Source of the DNA: an uncultured Gammaproteobacteria bacterium
GTDB taxonomy: Bacteria; Pseudomonadota; Gammaproteobacteria; Pseudomonadales; Porticoccaceae
DNA: 44,218 bases
Direction of reading: 5' to 3'
Assembly: GCA_913060555.1 (NCBI GenBank)
Contig: CAJXRS010000007.1
Location: forward strand, 1 to 44,218
The position numbers and the translations under genes are program-made. Positions 1 through 9,353 of this stretch are shown here, one piece after another. The notes under the pieces are model-generated. The model saw only the letters and a program-made list of their open reading frames with translations. It was not told where the DNA came from and searched no databases. The first letter of the stretch is position 1. The number at the start of each line of letters is the position of its first letter.

Positions 1-1072
1 CGACGATCCGCTCTGCGCTGACCGTGCGGACCACCGCGGGTTCCAGCCCGCCGATTTTCCTCGTCCCCGCCAGGCGCCGCAGCCATTGTTCGGGATCGGG
101 AAAATGGGTTTCCGGACCGCGATACCCCTGGCGCAAGTCATAGGCGACCAGGCCGTCGGCGACGGCGCGGTCAGCGGCCCGCTGCAGTTCGCTGTCCAGG
201 GTCAGGATCACCCGCAGGCCATCGGAATAGGCGTCGCCGTCGTACCAGGAGAGGATTTCGCGGCGCGCCATCTCTGCCGCATAGGTGGCGGGTATCTCGA
301 TCCGCGTCTGATACAGCTCGGCCGAAACCGGGGCGGCGAGCGCGGCCCGATAGCTGTCCAGATCGATGTATCCGAGCCGGTACATGCGCCCCAGGATCCA
401 GTCGCGGCGGGCCCGGGCGCGCTCGGGGCTGTTGGCGGGGTTGTAGGCCGAGGGAGCCTTGGGAAGACCGGCGATCATCGCCAGCTCCGGCAACTCCAAT
501 TCCGCCAGTGGCCGACCATAGTAGGTCTCGGCGGCGGCGGCGATGCCGTAGGCGCGATTGCCGAGAAAGATCTTGTTGCAGTACAGCGTCAGGATGGTGT
601 TCTTGTCGATTTCGTCCTCGATCCGCAAGGCCAGCAGGATCTCGTTGAATTTGCGGACGAACGTCTGTTCGCGCGTGAGGAAGAAGTTGCGCGCCAGCTG
701 CATGGTGATGGTGCTGCCGCCGGACTGGATGGAGCCGGTCCGGGCCAGCTCGAAGGCGGCTCGGAACAAGCCATTGAAGTCGATGCCGATGTGACCGTAG
801 AAGTGGTCATCTTCCGCCGCCAGCAGCGCCTCGATGAACTGCGGCGGAATCTGCTCGAAGCTGATGGGGTTCCGACGTTGCTCGCCAAACTCGCCAACCA
901 GCTTCAAGTCTTGTGAATAAAGTCTCATCGGCGTTTGAAATTCCACTGTCTTCAAGGCTTCCACTGAGGGCAGCTTGGGGCTAAGGTACAAGTACAGCGC
1001 GGCCGCCACGGCGAGAAATCCGCCGGCCATGAGGCAAAGCAGGTGAGCGAAGATGCGCAACAGTTTGGTCAA
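1..1072 (-). CDS. mrcA: Penicillin-binding protein 1A, N-terminal part (runs off window)
   Basis: Bifunctional class A PBP: periplasmic glycan polymerisation plus transpeptidation during wall growth. Reading the minus strand from a TTG at 1072 gives MTKLLRIFAHLL, an N-terminal membrane anchor ending YLYLSPKLPSVEALK, then the glycosyltransferase 51 motifs EDDHFYGHIGID, GGSTITMQLARN, and the KFNEILLALRIE and ILTLYCNKIFLG blocks. The ORF track omits it because no stop lies inside the window; about 357 codons are present and the transpeptidase domain lies beyond base 1. The TTG start is inferred: the first ATG, at 1030, would remove half of the membrane helix, and only a weak GAG ribosome site precedes the TTG. 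Divergent transcription from pilM is the usual pseudomonad-type arrangement. The family call is secure; the exact start is less so. Confidence 0.93.
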   Translation of the reverse strand, partial: MTKLLRIFAHLLCLMAGGFLAVAAALYLYLSPKLPSVEALKTVEFQTPMRLYSQDLKLVGEFGEQRRNPISFEQIPPQFIEALLAAEDDHFYGHIGIDFNGLFRAAFELARTGSIQSGGSTITMQLARNFFLTREQTFVRKFNEILLALRIEDEIDKNTILTLYCNKIFLGNRAYGIAAAAETYYGRPLAELELPELAMIAGLPKAPSAYNPANSPERARARRDWILGRMYRLGYIDLDSYRAALAAPVSAELYQTRIEIPATYAAEMARREILSWYDGDAYSDGLRVILTLDSELQRAADRAVADGLVAYDLRQGYRGPETHFPDPEQWLRRLAGTRKIGGLEPAVVRTVSAERIV

Positions 1073-1087
1073 TGGGGTTCTCGATGA

Positions 1088-2263
<1,176 letters not shown>

Positions 2264-2270
2264 CAGTAAC

Positions 2271-2834
2271 ATGGCCAATATCAATTTATTGCCTTGGCGC
2301 GAGGACTTGCGTCGGGAGAAAAAACGCGAGTTTCTCGCCTACCTGGTGATTACCCTGCTGGCCGGTCTGGTGGCAGTGGTGTTCTGGGTCTACCTGGTGA
2401 ACCAGCGCATCGATACCCAGCAGGCGCGCAATGCACTGCTCACCCGGGAAATCGCCGCGCTGGAAGAGAAGGTCAAGGAAATCACTGCGCTCAAGCAGCG
2501 CCGTGAACAGGTGCTGTCGCGGATGCGCGTCATCCAGGATCTGCAAGTCAATCGCCCGGACGTGGTGCGGGTGTTCGACGAATTGGTTCGGGTGCTCCCC
2601 GAAGGCGTCTATCTGGAAAACCTGTCGCGACGCGGCGACAACATCAATGTGGTGGGCTACGCCGAGTCCAACAACCGCATTTCCTCGCTGATGCGTGCCA
2701 TCGATGCGTCATACAAGTTTCTGGATCCGAACCTGACCAAGGTAGTGGCCGACCGCAGGCTTGGCGAGCAGGGCAATCGTTTCGATCTGCGCATCAAGGT
2801 TGTCAAGGCAAACGCAACGGGACAGGCGGGTTGA
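2271..2834 (+). CDS. pilN: Type IV pilus inner-membrane protein PilN
   Basis: Bitopic membrane protein that heterodimerises with PilO in the pilus alignment complex. The N terminus MANINLLPWRED holds the conserved INLLPWR tail that docks into PilM. One transmembrane segment follows at about residues 25-43 (YLVITLLAGLVAVVFWVYLV), then a coiled coil (roughly 45-90) and a ferredoxin-like periplasmic domain. At 187 aa it matches the family. The start lies 7 bp after the pilM stop. A perfect small hairpin begins at its stop codon (separate entry). Confidence 0.96.
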   Translation: MANINLLPWREDLRREKKREFLAYLVITLLAGLVAVVFWVYLVNQRIDTQQARNALLTREIAALEEKVKEITALKQRREQVLSRMRVIQDLQVNRPDVVRVFDELVRVLPEGVYLENLSRRGDNINVVGYAESNNRISSLMRAIDASYKFLDPNLTKVVADRRLGEQGNRFDLRIKVVKANATGQAG

Positions 2835-2850
2835 TGCCGTTACGGCATCA
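2832..2850 (+). promoter_or_regulatory. Intercistronic hairpin at the pilN stop codon
   Basis: TGATGCCG-TTA-CGGCATCA is a perfect 8-bp inverted repeat with a 3-nt loop. Its first three bases are the pilN TGA stop. It ends 18 bp before the pilO ATG and just upstream of the pilO ribosome binding site (GAGAGGGCGAGG). No T-run follows, so a role in mRNA stability or translational tuning is more likely than termination; that is inference. Confidence 0.6.
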
Positions 2851-2868
2851 CACTGAGAGGGCGAGGCC

Positions 2869-3474
2869 ATGGCGTTAAGCGGCATCATCGACGAGGTCAG
2901 AACCTTTGACCGGGCGGATTACGAGTTCGACAACATCGGTGTCTGGCCGCGATTGGTCAAGGCGCTGGTGTTGGTGCTGGTTTTTTCCTTGCTGCTCGGT
3001 CTGGGTTACTACGTCAAGGTCAAGGATCTGTATGCCGAGTTTGACCGCGCACTGGCCAGCGAGCAGAAGCTCAAGAAGGACTACGAAGATCGCGCGTTCG
3101 AGGTTGACAATCTCGAGGTCTACCGACTGCAGATGGAGCAGATCGAGGAATCCTTCCAGGGCCTGCTGGCGCAACTGCCCGCCGATACCGAGGTCCCCGG
3201 GCTGCTCGAGGATATCACCGAGCTGGGGCTGGGCAGCAGCCTGACGATCAACAGCATTACGCTGCAGCCCGAGCGGGCCGCCGAGTTCTATGTCGAGCTG
3301 CCGATCAATATCGTCGTCACCGGTGGTTACCACGATTTCGGCGTCTTCGTCAGCGGTATCGCGGGATTGCCGCGTATCGTCACCCTGCACGATCACACCA
3401 TCGAACAGGCGGGGGGAAATATGCTCCGGCTGTCGATCAACGCCAAGACCTATCGCTACAAGGGAGATCTCTAG
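2869..3474 (+). CDS. pilO: Type IV pilus inner-membrane protein PilO
   Basis: Partner of PilN in the periplasmic alignment complex, which also contacts PilP. It has a short cytoplasmic N terminus, one transmembrane helix at about residues 30-48 (VKALVLVLVFSLLLGLGYYV), a coiled coil (about 52-100, rich in E/K/L) and a ferredoxin-like C-terminal domain with the family-typical segments TINSITLQPE and VTGGYHDFGVFVSGIAGLPR. At 201 aa it has the family length. A good GAGAGGGCGAGG ribosome site precedes the ATG. The stop codon overlaps a GTG of a downstream small ORF. Confidence 0.96.
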   Translation: MALSGIIDEVRTFDRADYEFDNIGVWPRLVKALVLVLVFSLLLGLGYYVKVKDLYAEFDRALASEQKLKKDYEDRAFEVDNLEVYRLQMEQIEESFQGLLAQLPADTEVPGLLEDITELGLGSSLTINSITLQPERAAEFYVELPINIVVTGGYHDFGVFVSGIAGLPRIVTLHDHTIEQAGGNMLRLSINAKTYRYKGDL

Positions 3475-3575
3475 TGCGCTTTCAAGGTCATGTTGCCGTA
3501 TTCAGACCGTTTGAGCGCGCCAAGCACAAGGCACTCGAGCGCGGCATGGTGGGTGCTATGGCAAGCGAGTATTAA
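3474..3575 (+). CDS. Candidate 33-codon small ORF between pilO and pilP
   Basis: Too short for the ORF track. A GTG overlaps the pilO stop by one base (TAGTG), and AGGGAG sits 7 nt upstream. The frame runs 33 codons to TAA at 3573-3575, three bases before the pilP ATG, so it almost exactly fills the pilO-pilP gap. The product would be basic with an arginine/lysine-rich middle (RPFERAKHKALERG) and no obvious membrane segment. In pseudomonads pilO and pilP are adjacent without such an insertion. It could be a real microprotein, or a coupling ORF that delivers ribosomes to pilP, whose own ribosome binding site is poor. I do not recognise a family. Confidence 0.4.
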   Translation: MRFQGHVAVFRPFERAKHKALERGMVGAMASEY

Positions 3576-3578
3576 GTC

Positions 3579-4112
3579 ATGACGGCCAAGCGCGCAGGTA
3601 CGGGGCTTCTGCTGCTGGCGGCGTTACTGACCGGTTGCAGCGGTGATCGGGAATTCCGCGATCTGCAGGATTTCATGGCCAAGGCCCGGGCCCAACCGGG
3701 TGGCAAGATCGAACCGATTCCCAGTTTCCCCCCCTACGAGGGCTTCAAGTACAGCGCCATGGCGCTGCGCAGTCCCTTTGACGTTCCCGCCACCGTCACT
3801 GCGGAGCGCGTCGCCGGCACGCCCGCCTCCGCTCCCGACGGCAGCCGTCCCCGGGAAGTGTTGGAGAACTACAATTTCGCGGCCCTCAACATGGTCGGGG
3901 TGCTGGATCGGGACGGCAGGCGCTGGAGCCTGATCGACGATGGCGCAGGCCAGATACACAGAATCACGGTGGGCAATTACATGGGCAAGAACCACGGTCG
4001 GGTCGTCAGGGTCACCGAAAACCGAATCGATGTGATCGAAATCATTCCGGATGGGGAAGGCGGCTGGGTGGAGCGGCCGCGCACCCTTTCTCTCAAGGAG
4101 AAGCGCCAATGA
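3579..4112 (+). CDS. pilP: Type IV pilus pilot-type lipoprotein PilP
   Basis: Inner-membrane lipoprotein that bridges PilNO to the N0 domain of the PilQ secretin. The signal peptide is MTAKRAGTGLLLLAALLTGC, with lipobox LTGC and lipidated Cys20. A disordered linker follows, with the typical segment EPIPSFPPYEGFKYSAMALR, then a beta-sandwich C-terminal domain containing LNMVGVLDRDGRRWSLI and IHRITVGNYMGKNHGRV. At 177 aa it has the family length. Its stop overlaps the pilQ start (ATGA, 4109-4112). It is separated from pilO by the small ORF at 3474-3575. Confidence 0.96.
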   Translation: MTAKRAGTGLLLLAALLTGCSGDREFRDLQDFMAKARAQPGGKIEPIPSFPPYEGFKYSAMALRSPFDVPATVTAERVAGTPASAPDGSRPREVLENYNFAALNMVGVLDRDGRRWSLIDDGAGQIHRITVGNYMGKNHGRVVRVTENRIDVIEIIPDGEGGWVERPRTLSLKEKRQ

Positions 4113-6277
4113 GAAGCATGTCACGATCCAATGCCGCGCCAGGCCGGTCCCGCACCGTCTCGGTTCGGCTGCTCGGCTGGCTGCTGGCATTCTGGCTGAT
4201 GGCGCCGGGCCTGGCGCGAGCGGACGCCACAGTCTTGGGTGACATCGCCTTCGCCTCTCTGCCGGGCGGCAGCTTCGAGGTCAAGCTGAGCTTTTCCGGA
4301 AATCCGCAGACCCCCAATGGCTATGTGATCGAATCGCCGCCGCGCATGGTGTTCGATTTCCCGGACACCGAGAGCGCGCTGTCCCAGCAAAAGTACACCC
4401 TGTCCTTTGATCTCGCGAAGAGCGCGGTGGTCGTTTCTTCCCAGGGCCGCACCCGGCTGATCATCAATCTCAATGGAGCTGCCAACTACGACCTGTCGGC
4501 GCGGGGCAGCGAAGTCGCGATCGTGGTGGGCGGTGGTCGGGGAAATGTCGCGACGCGGGAGCAATATGCCGGTGCCGGCAAGAGTGCGCCCCAGACAGCA
4601 GGCGGCCAGGGGCTCACCGCGGTGGACTTCCAGCGAGGCGAAAGCGGCGAGGGCCTGATCACCGTCGGTCTCGGCAGTCGCGATGTCGCGGTCGATATTT
4701 CGCAGATCGGCAAGAACGTGGTGGCGATGTTCTATCGCACCCGGCTGCCGGAGCCACTGGACCGCAAACTGGATGTCCTGGATTTCGCCACGCCGGTCAA
4801 GTCCATCGATACGGTGGCGGACGGTTCTGCCGTCAAGATGGTGATCGAGACCGTGGGCGAATACGATTACCTGGCCTATCAGGCCGAATCCAACTATGTG
4901 ATCAGCGTCAAGCCGCTCACCCGCGAGCAGGAGGAAGAGCGGCGCAAGGAGTTCCAGTATACGGGGGAGAAGCTGTCGCTGAACTTTCAGGACATCGAGG
5001 TCCGCGCCCTGTTGCAGCTGATTGCCGACTTTACCGACTTCAACCTCGTGGCCAGCGACGCGGTGACCGGCAGCATCACCCTACGGCTGAAGAATGTGCC
5101 CTGGGATCAGGCGCTCGACATCATTCTCAAGGCCAAGGGGCTCGACAAACGCGTCGAGGGCAATGTGTTGATGGTGGCGCCGGCGGCGGAAATCGCCGAG
5201 CGCGAGCGCCTGCAGGTGGAGGCCAACAAGCAGTTGCAGGAGCTGGCGCCGCTGCGGACCGAGTATATCCGCATACGCTACGCCGACGCCGGCAAGCTCT
5301 TCGACCTTTTCGACAATCGCAGAGGGAACGGCGGGCGCAGCGATACCTCCACTGGCTCTATCCTCTCGCCCCGGGGCGCCGTCATCGTGGACGAGCGGAC
5401 CAATACCATCATTCTCACCGATACCGGGGAGAAGATCGCCGAGTTCCGGCGCATAGTCCAGCAGATCGATATCCCGGTACGGCAGGTCGAGATCGAGGCG
5501 CGCATCGTGATCGCCAATACCGACTTCCGCAAGCAAATAGGCGTGCGTTGGGGGGTGGCCGCGGTGCGGACGCACGGCGACAGCCTGGTCGACATCATTG
5601 GTACCCGGGAGGGGTTGGACAGTGATCCCGGGAATCCTGGTGAGTTCTTCCTCGGTGGCGGAACCCTGGATATGAGCGAGTCGCTGGCCGTGGATCTGGG
5701 GGTCGCAGACCCTTCCGGCAGCATCGCGATTGGCCTGATGCGCAACAATACCTTCCTCGACCTGGAGTTGAGCGCGCTCCAGAACGATGGCTACGGGGAG
5801 ATCATCTCGCAGCCCAAGGTGTTGACCAGCGACAAGAAAAAGGCACTGATCGAGTCCGGAACCGAGATCCCCTTTCTGGAGGCCAGCTCTGCGGGCAACA
5901 CCAATATCCAGTTCGAGGACGCCACCCTGAAGCTCGAAGTGACGCCCTTGATCACCCCGGACAACCGGATCGTCATGGAGCTGATCGTGCAGCAGGACTC
6001 GCTCGGTCAGTTCGTGCCCTCTGGCATCGGCGGCCTGGTGCCGACCATCGACACCACCAATATCGAGACCGAGGCACTGGTGGGTGATGGCCAGACTCTG
6101 GTGCTGGGCGGTATCTTCGAGGTGGAATCCCTGGAGTCCATCGAAAAGGTGCCGGTGCTGGGCGATATCCCGGGCATAGGCAAATTGTTCCGCAACAAGT
6201 CGACCGATCAGACCAAGCGGGAAATCCTGATTTTCATCACCCCGAGGATATTGAACGATCCGTTACTCGATCAATGA
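4109..6277 (+). CDS. pilQ: Type IV pilus secretin PilQ
   Basis: Outer-membrane secretin pore through which the pilus fibre exits. A signal peptide ends at about ARA-DA (residues 37-39). Two AMIN peptidoglycan-binding domains follow (about 40-140 and 165-270), then the secretin N0/STN domain (about 290-355: FQYTGEKLSLNFQDIEVRAL), an N1 domain (about 385-470) and the secretin core, with VEIEARIVIANTDFRKQIG and the C-terminal LVLGGIFEVESLE and KREILIFITPRIL. At 722 aa it is normal length. It overlaps pilP by 4 bp and aroK by 4 bp, so the pil and aromatic genes form one coupled operon. Confidence 0.97.
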   Translation: MRSMSRSNAAPGRSRTVSVRLLGWLLAFWLMAPGLARADATVLGDIAFASLPGGSFEVKLSFSGNPQTPNGYVIESPPRMVFDFPDTESALSQQKYTLSFDLAKSAVVVSSQGRTRLIINLNGAANYDLSARGSEVAIVVGGGRGNVATREQYAGAGKSAPQTAGGQGLTAVDFQRGESGEGLITVGLGSRDVAVDISQIGKNVVAMFYRTRLPEPLDRKLDVLDFATPVKSIDTVADGSAVKMVIETVGEYDYLAYQAESNYVISVKPLTREQEEERRKEFQYTGEKLSLNFQDIEVRALLQLIADFTDFNLVASDAVTGSITLRLKNVPWDQALDIILKAKGLDKRVEGNVLMVAPAAEIAERERLQVEANKQLQELAPLRTEYIRIRYADAGKLFDLFDNRRGNGGRSDTSTGSILSPRGAVIVDERTNTIILTDTGEKIAEFRRIVQQIDIPVRQVEIEARIVIANTDFRKQIGVRWGVAAVRTHGDSLVDIIGTREGLDSDPGNPGEFFLGGGTLDMSESLAVDLGVADPSGSIAIGLMRNNTFLDLELSALQNDGYGEIISQPKVLTSDKKKALIESGTEIPFLEASSAGNTNIQFEDATLKLEVTPLITPDNRIVMELIVQQDSLGQFVPSGIGGLVPTIDTTNIETEALVGDGQTLVLGGIFEVESLESIEKVPVLGDIPGIGKLFRNKSTDQTKREILIFITPRILNDPLLDQ

Positions 6278-6798
6278 TCCCGCCGGAAACCCTGTATCTT
6301 GTCGGCCCCATGGGGGCCGGCAAGACCACCATAGGCCGCCACCTGGCCAAATTCCTGCAACGCGAATTTGTTGATCTGGACGCGGAGATCGAGGTGCGCT
6401 GTGGCGCGGATATCCCCTGGATTTTCGACGTCGAGGGCGAGCAGGGCTTTCGCGATAGGGAGAGTGCGCTGTTGCAGGAGGTGGCCGGCCGGCAGGGTCT
6501 GGTGGTCGCCACCGGCGGCGGTATCGTGCTGCGCGCAGAGAACCGGCTGTTGCTCAAGGAGCATGGCCTGGCGATCTATCTGTCGGTCACGCCCAGGGAG
6601 CTGTACGAGCGCACCCGCAACGACCTCCACCGCCCGCTGTTGCAGGTGCCCAACAGGCGCGCGGTGATCGACCGCCTGGTGGCGGAGCGGGACCCCCTGT
6701 ACCGGGAGGTCGCTACCCTGACCTACAGTGGTGGCCGCCGCGGCGCCCGGGGTGCTGCCGAGGAGATCCTCCGCGCCATCCAAGCCCGCCACGGCTGA
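6274..6798 (+). CDS. aroK: Shikimate kinase
   Basis: Phosphorylates shikimate to shikimate 3-phosphate in the chorismate pathway. Walker [10 protein letters not shown] lies at residues 11-19, the Mg/shikimate-binding FVDLDAEIE follows, then FRDRES and the GGG loop ATGGGIVL, with lid residues near RNDLHRPLL. At 174 aa it is full length. Its start overlaps the pilQ stop (ATGA). The pilQ-aroK-aroB order is conserved in many Gammaproteobacteria. Confidence 0.97.
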   Translation: MIPPETLYLVGPMGAGKTTIGRHLAKFLQREFVDLDAEIEVRCGADIPWIFDVEGEQGFRDRESALLQEVAGRQGLVVATGGGIVLRAENRLLLKEHGLAIYLSVTPRELYERTRNDLHRPLLQVPNRRAVIDRLVAERDPLYREVATLTYSGGRRGARGAAEEILRAIQARHG

Positions 6799-6878
6799 GG
6801 CGGCCCGGATACCCCGGATCGGGCCGGCATCACGTACAATGCTGCGCATCCTTTTCCCCTTGGTTCCGCCCTCTGGCA

Positions 6879-7973
6879 ATGCGACAGGTCGATGTCGAAC
6901 TCGGTGCGCGCAGTTACCCGATACTGATCGGGGAGGGTCTGCTGTCCCGCGCCGGGTGCCTTGCCCCCTATGTCGCCGGCGAACGGGTGTTGATCGTCAG
7001 CAACGATCGGGTGGCGCCTTTGTACCTGGAGCAGGCGCTGACCGCCTTCGCGGGCAAAGCGACCGCGAGCCTGGTGCTGCCCGACGGCGAAAGCCACAAA
7101 AACCTCGACACCTTGAGCAGGATATTCGATGCCCTGATCCAGGGGCGCTACGATCGCGGCACGACCCTGGCTGCCCTGGGTGGCGGCGTGATCGGCGACC
7201 TGACCGGCTTTGCCGCGGCCGCCTACCAACGTGGCATCGACTTCGTCCAGCTGCCGACCACGCTGTTGGCCCAGGTGGATTCCTCGGTTGGCGGCAAGAC
7301 CGGCGTCAATCACCCCGGGGGCAAAAATCTGATCGGCGCCTTTCATCAGCCCCGTTGCGTGCTGGCCGATACCCGCACACTGGCGACCCTGCCGGAACGC
7401 GAGCTGCGTGCCGGACTGGCCGAGGTGATCAAGTACGGGCTGATTGCCGACGGTGACTTCTTCGCCTGGCTGGAAACCAATATGCCGGCGTTGCGCAGCC
7501 GATCTCCGGAGGTCCTGGAGGCGGCGATCGAGCGTTGCTGCCAGCTGAAGGCGAGCATCGTGGCCGCCGACGAGCGCGAGCAGGGGATGCGGGCACTGCT
7601 CAATTTCGGCCATACCTTCGGCCATGCCATAGAAGCCGCGCAGCATTATCGGGGTTGGTTGCACGGCGAGGCGGTCGGTGCCGGCATGGCCATGGCGGCG
7701 CGACTGTCGCTGCGCATGGGCCGCCTGGCGGAGGTCGATTACCGACGCATTCTGGGCATGCTGGCGGCTGCCGGTCTGCCGCAGGGCGCCCCCGTCGAGG
7801 TGGCGGCCGCCGAGCTGCGGCAGCGCATGGCGTCAGACAAGAAGGTCGAGCGTGGGCAGGTTCGCCTGGTGCTGCTCAACCGTATCGGTGACGCCGAGGT
7901 CACCCTGGATTACCCACAGGGTAAGCTTGACGAAGTGTTGCGCGTAGATCGGGTGGCGACGCTGCCGGCATAG
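6879..7973 (+). CDS. aroB: 3-dehydroquinate synthase
   Basis: Converts DAHP to 3-dehydroquinate, the second chorismate-pathway step, and needs NAD+ and Zn or Co. It has the NAD-binding [30 protein letters not shown], and the metal ligand segments [21 protein letters not shown] and HGEAVGAGM. At 364 aa it is normal. The start [15 protein letters not shown] is the family start, although the ribosome site is poor. The 80-bp gap after aroK has a TACAAT (6835-6840) that could give an internal promoter. Confidence 0.97.
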   Translation: MRQVDVELGARSYPILIGEGLLSRAGCLAPYVAGERVLIVSNDRVAPLYLEQALTAFAGKATASLVLPDGESHKNLDTLSRIFDALIQGRYDRGTTLAALGGGVIGDLTGFAAAAYQRGIDFVQLPTTLLAQVDSSVGGKTGVNHPGGKNLIGAFHQPRCVLADTRTLATLPERELRAGLAEVIKYGLIADGDFFAWLETNMPALRSRSPEVLEAAIERCCQLKASIVAADEREQGMRALLNFGHTFGHAIEAAQHYRGWLHGEAVGAGMAMAARLSLRMGRLAEVDYRRILGMLAAAGLPQGAPVEVAAAELRQRMASDKKVERGQVRLVLLNRIGDAEVTLDYPQGKLDEVLRVDRVATLPA

Positions 7974-8120
7974 CGCAGGTCTCGGAATGGACCCCTGGCG
8001 CGCGGGGTGCCGGACGCGCGGGGGCTGGACCCGAGCTGCGGGTTCGCGTTGCGTGGCAGCGGGGAAACATCGGCTTCGCGGGACGGCGTGGGGCGAACGG
8101 TCAGCGACGGGGGAGAACAG

Positions 8121-9200
8121 GTGACGACACCATTGCAGAACGACCGCCTGCTGCGGGCGCTGGCCCGCCAACCGGTGGACATGACGCCCGTCTGGCTGAT
8201 GCGTCAGGCCGGCCGCTACCTGCCCGAGTATCGTCGCGTGCGAGCTGCGGCGGGCGATTTCATGAGCCTGTGCCGGGATCCCCAGCGAGCCTGCGAGGTA
8301 ACCCTGCAGCCGCTACGCCGCTTTGCCCTGGATGCCGCCATCCTGTTCTCCGATATCCTCACCATTCCGGATGCCCTGGGTTTGGGGCTGTACTTCGAGG
8401 AAGGCGAAGGCCCCAAATTTCGCCACCCTCTCCGGGATGCTGCGGCTATCGAGCGCTTGGGCGTTGTGGATACCGCCCGGGACTTGCCCTATGTGCTGGA
8501 TGCGGTGCGCCTGATCCGCCGGGAGTTGAACGGCCAGGTGCCGCTGATCGGGTTTTCCGGCAGTCCCTGGACACTGGCCACCTACATGATCGAAGGGGGC
8601 AGCAGTCGCGATTTCGTTCGGGCCAAGGCGCTGCTCTATGGGCAGCCGGAGGTGCTCCATCTGCTGCTCGATAAGCTGGCCGCTTCGGTGATCGACTATC
8701 TGAACGCCCAGATCGCCGCCGGCGCCCAGGTGGTGCAGATTTTCGATACCTGGGGAGGCGCGCTCAGCGCCTCGGCCTACCGGCGCTTTTCGCTGGACTA
8801 CATGACGCGCATCGTCGCCGCGCTGAGGCCTGCCGCCGATGGCTGCCGGGTTCCGGTAATCCTGTTCACCAAGGGTGGCACGCCCTGGCTGGAGGAAATG
8901 GCGGCCTCGGGGTGCGACGCGCTCGGGCTGGACTGGTGCGCCGATCCCGGCGATGCCCGGGCCAGGGTCGGGGGCCGCGTCGCCCTGCAGGGCAACCTGG
9001 ATCCGGCGATATTGCGTGCGCCTGAAGCAGTTGTCCGCCAGCAGGTGGGCGCAGTGCTCGATGCCTTTGGCCCGGGTCCGGGCCATGTTTTCAATCTCGG
9101 TCACGGAATCAGTCCCGATATCGAGCCGGCTCGAGTGGCGGCGCTGGTTGACGCGGTTCACACAATGTCCGCCAACAAAAGGCAACATATCGACAAATAA
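8121..9200 (+). CDS. hemE: Uroporphyrinogen decarboxylase
   Basis: Removes four acetate carboxyls from uroporphyrinogen III to give coproporphyrinogen III in haem synthesis. The ORF-track start at 8007 adds 38 residues without family similarity. The GTG at 8121, after a strong GGGGAG site, gives [20 protein letters not shown], which aligns with E. coli HemE. Signatures are [16 protein letters not shown] (substrate arginines), [17 protein letters not shown], the active-site IFDTWGG segment and [13 protein letters not shown] at the C terminus. It is 359 aa from this start. It follows aroB by 147 bp. Confidence 0.96.
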   Translation: MTTPLQNDRLLRALARQPVDMTPVWLMRQAGRYLPEYRRVRAAAGDFMSLCRDPQRACEVTLQPLRRFALDAAILFSDILTIPDALGLGLYFEEGEGPKFRHPLRDAAAIERLGVVDTARDLPYVLDAVRLIRRELNGQVPLIGFSGSPWTLATYMIEGGSSRDFVRAKALLYGQPEVLHLLLDKLAASVIDYLNAQIAAGAQVVQIFDTWGGALSASAYRRFSLDYMTRIVAALRPAADGCRVPVILFTKGGTPWLEEMAASGCDALGLDWCADPGDARARVGGRVALQGNLDPAILRAPEAVVRQQVGAVLDAFGPGPGHVFNLGHGISPDIEPARVAALVDAVHTMSANKRQHIDK

Positions 9201-9260
9201 GGCGCGTTTGTCGGCAAAAACTACCGATAAGCAGCGTCCGGTTGCAAAAAGGCGCGTTTG
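9199..9260 (+). repeat. 12-bp direct repeat pair upstream of the HD-GYP gene
   Basis: AAGGCGCGTTTG occurs at 9199-9210, overlapping the hemE stop, and again at 9249-9260, 50 bp later, within a candidate promoter spacer. Two identical half-sites could be a regulator-binding pair, or a small duplication. Confidence 0.5.
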
Positions 9261-9269
9261 GCCTATGCT
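9242..9269 (+). promoter_or_regulatory. Candidate promoter of the HD-GYP gene
   Basis: TTGCAA (9242-9247) and TATGCT (9264-9269) are 16 bp apart, each matching 4 of 6 consensus bases. The second copy of the AAGGCGCGTTTG repeat lies in the spacer. Confidence 0.4.
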
Positions 9270-9353
9270 CCAGTAGTCGCGGGAATGTCGGGCTGCCCGG
9301 TGGCTGCCCAGGCGTTTGCATGCAGCAGGGCAGCGAGGCCGAAAGGATTTGTC

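Noticed and set aside
7974-8120. Extra gene between aroB and hemE (a SPOR/DamX-type gene is common after aroB in some relatives)
   Set aside because: Only 147 bp, with no ORF having a start signal; the upstream hemE codons are noncoding-like.
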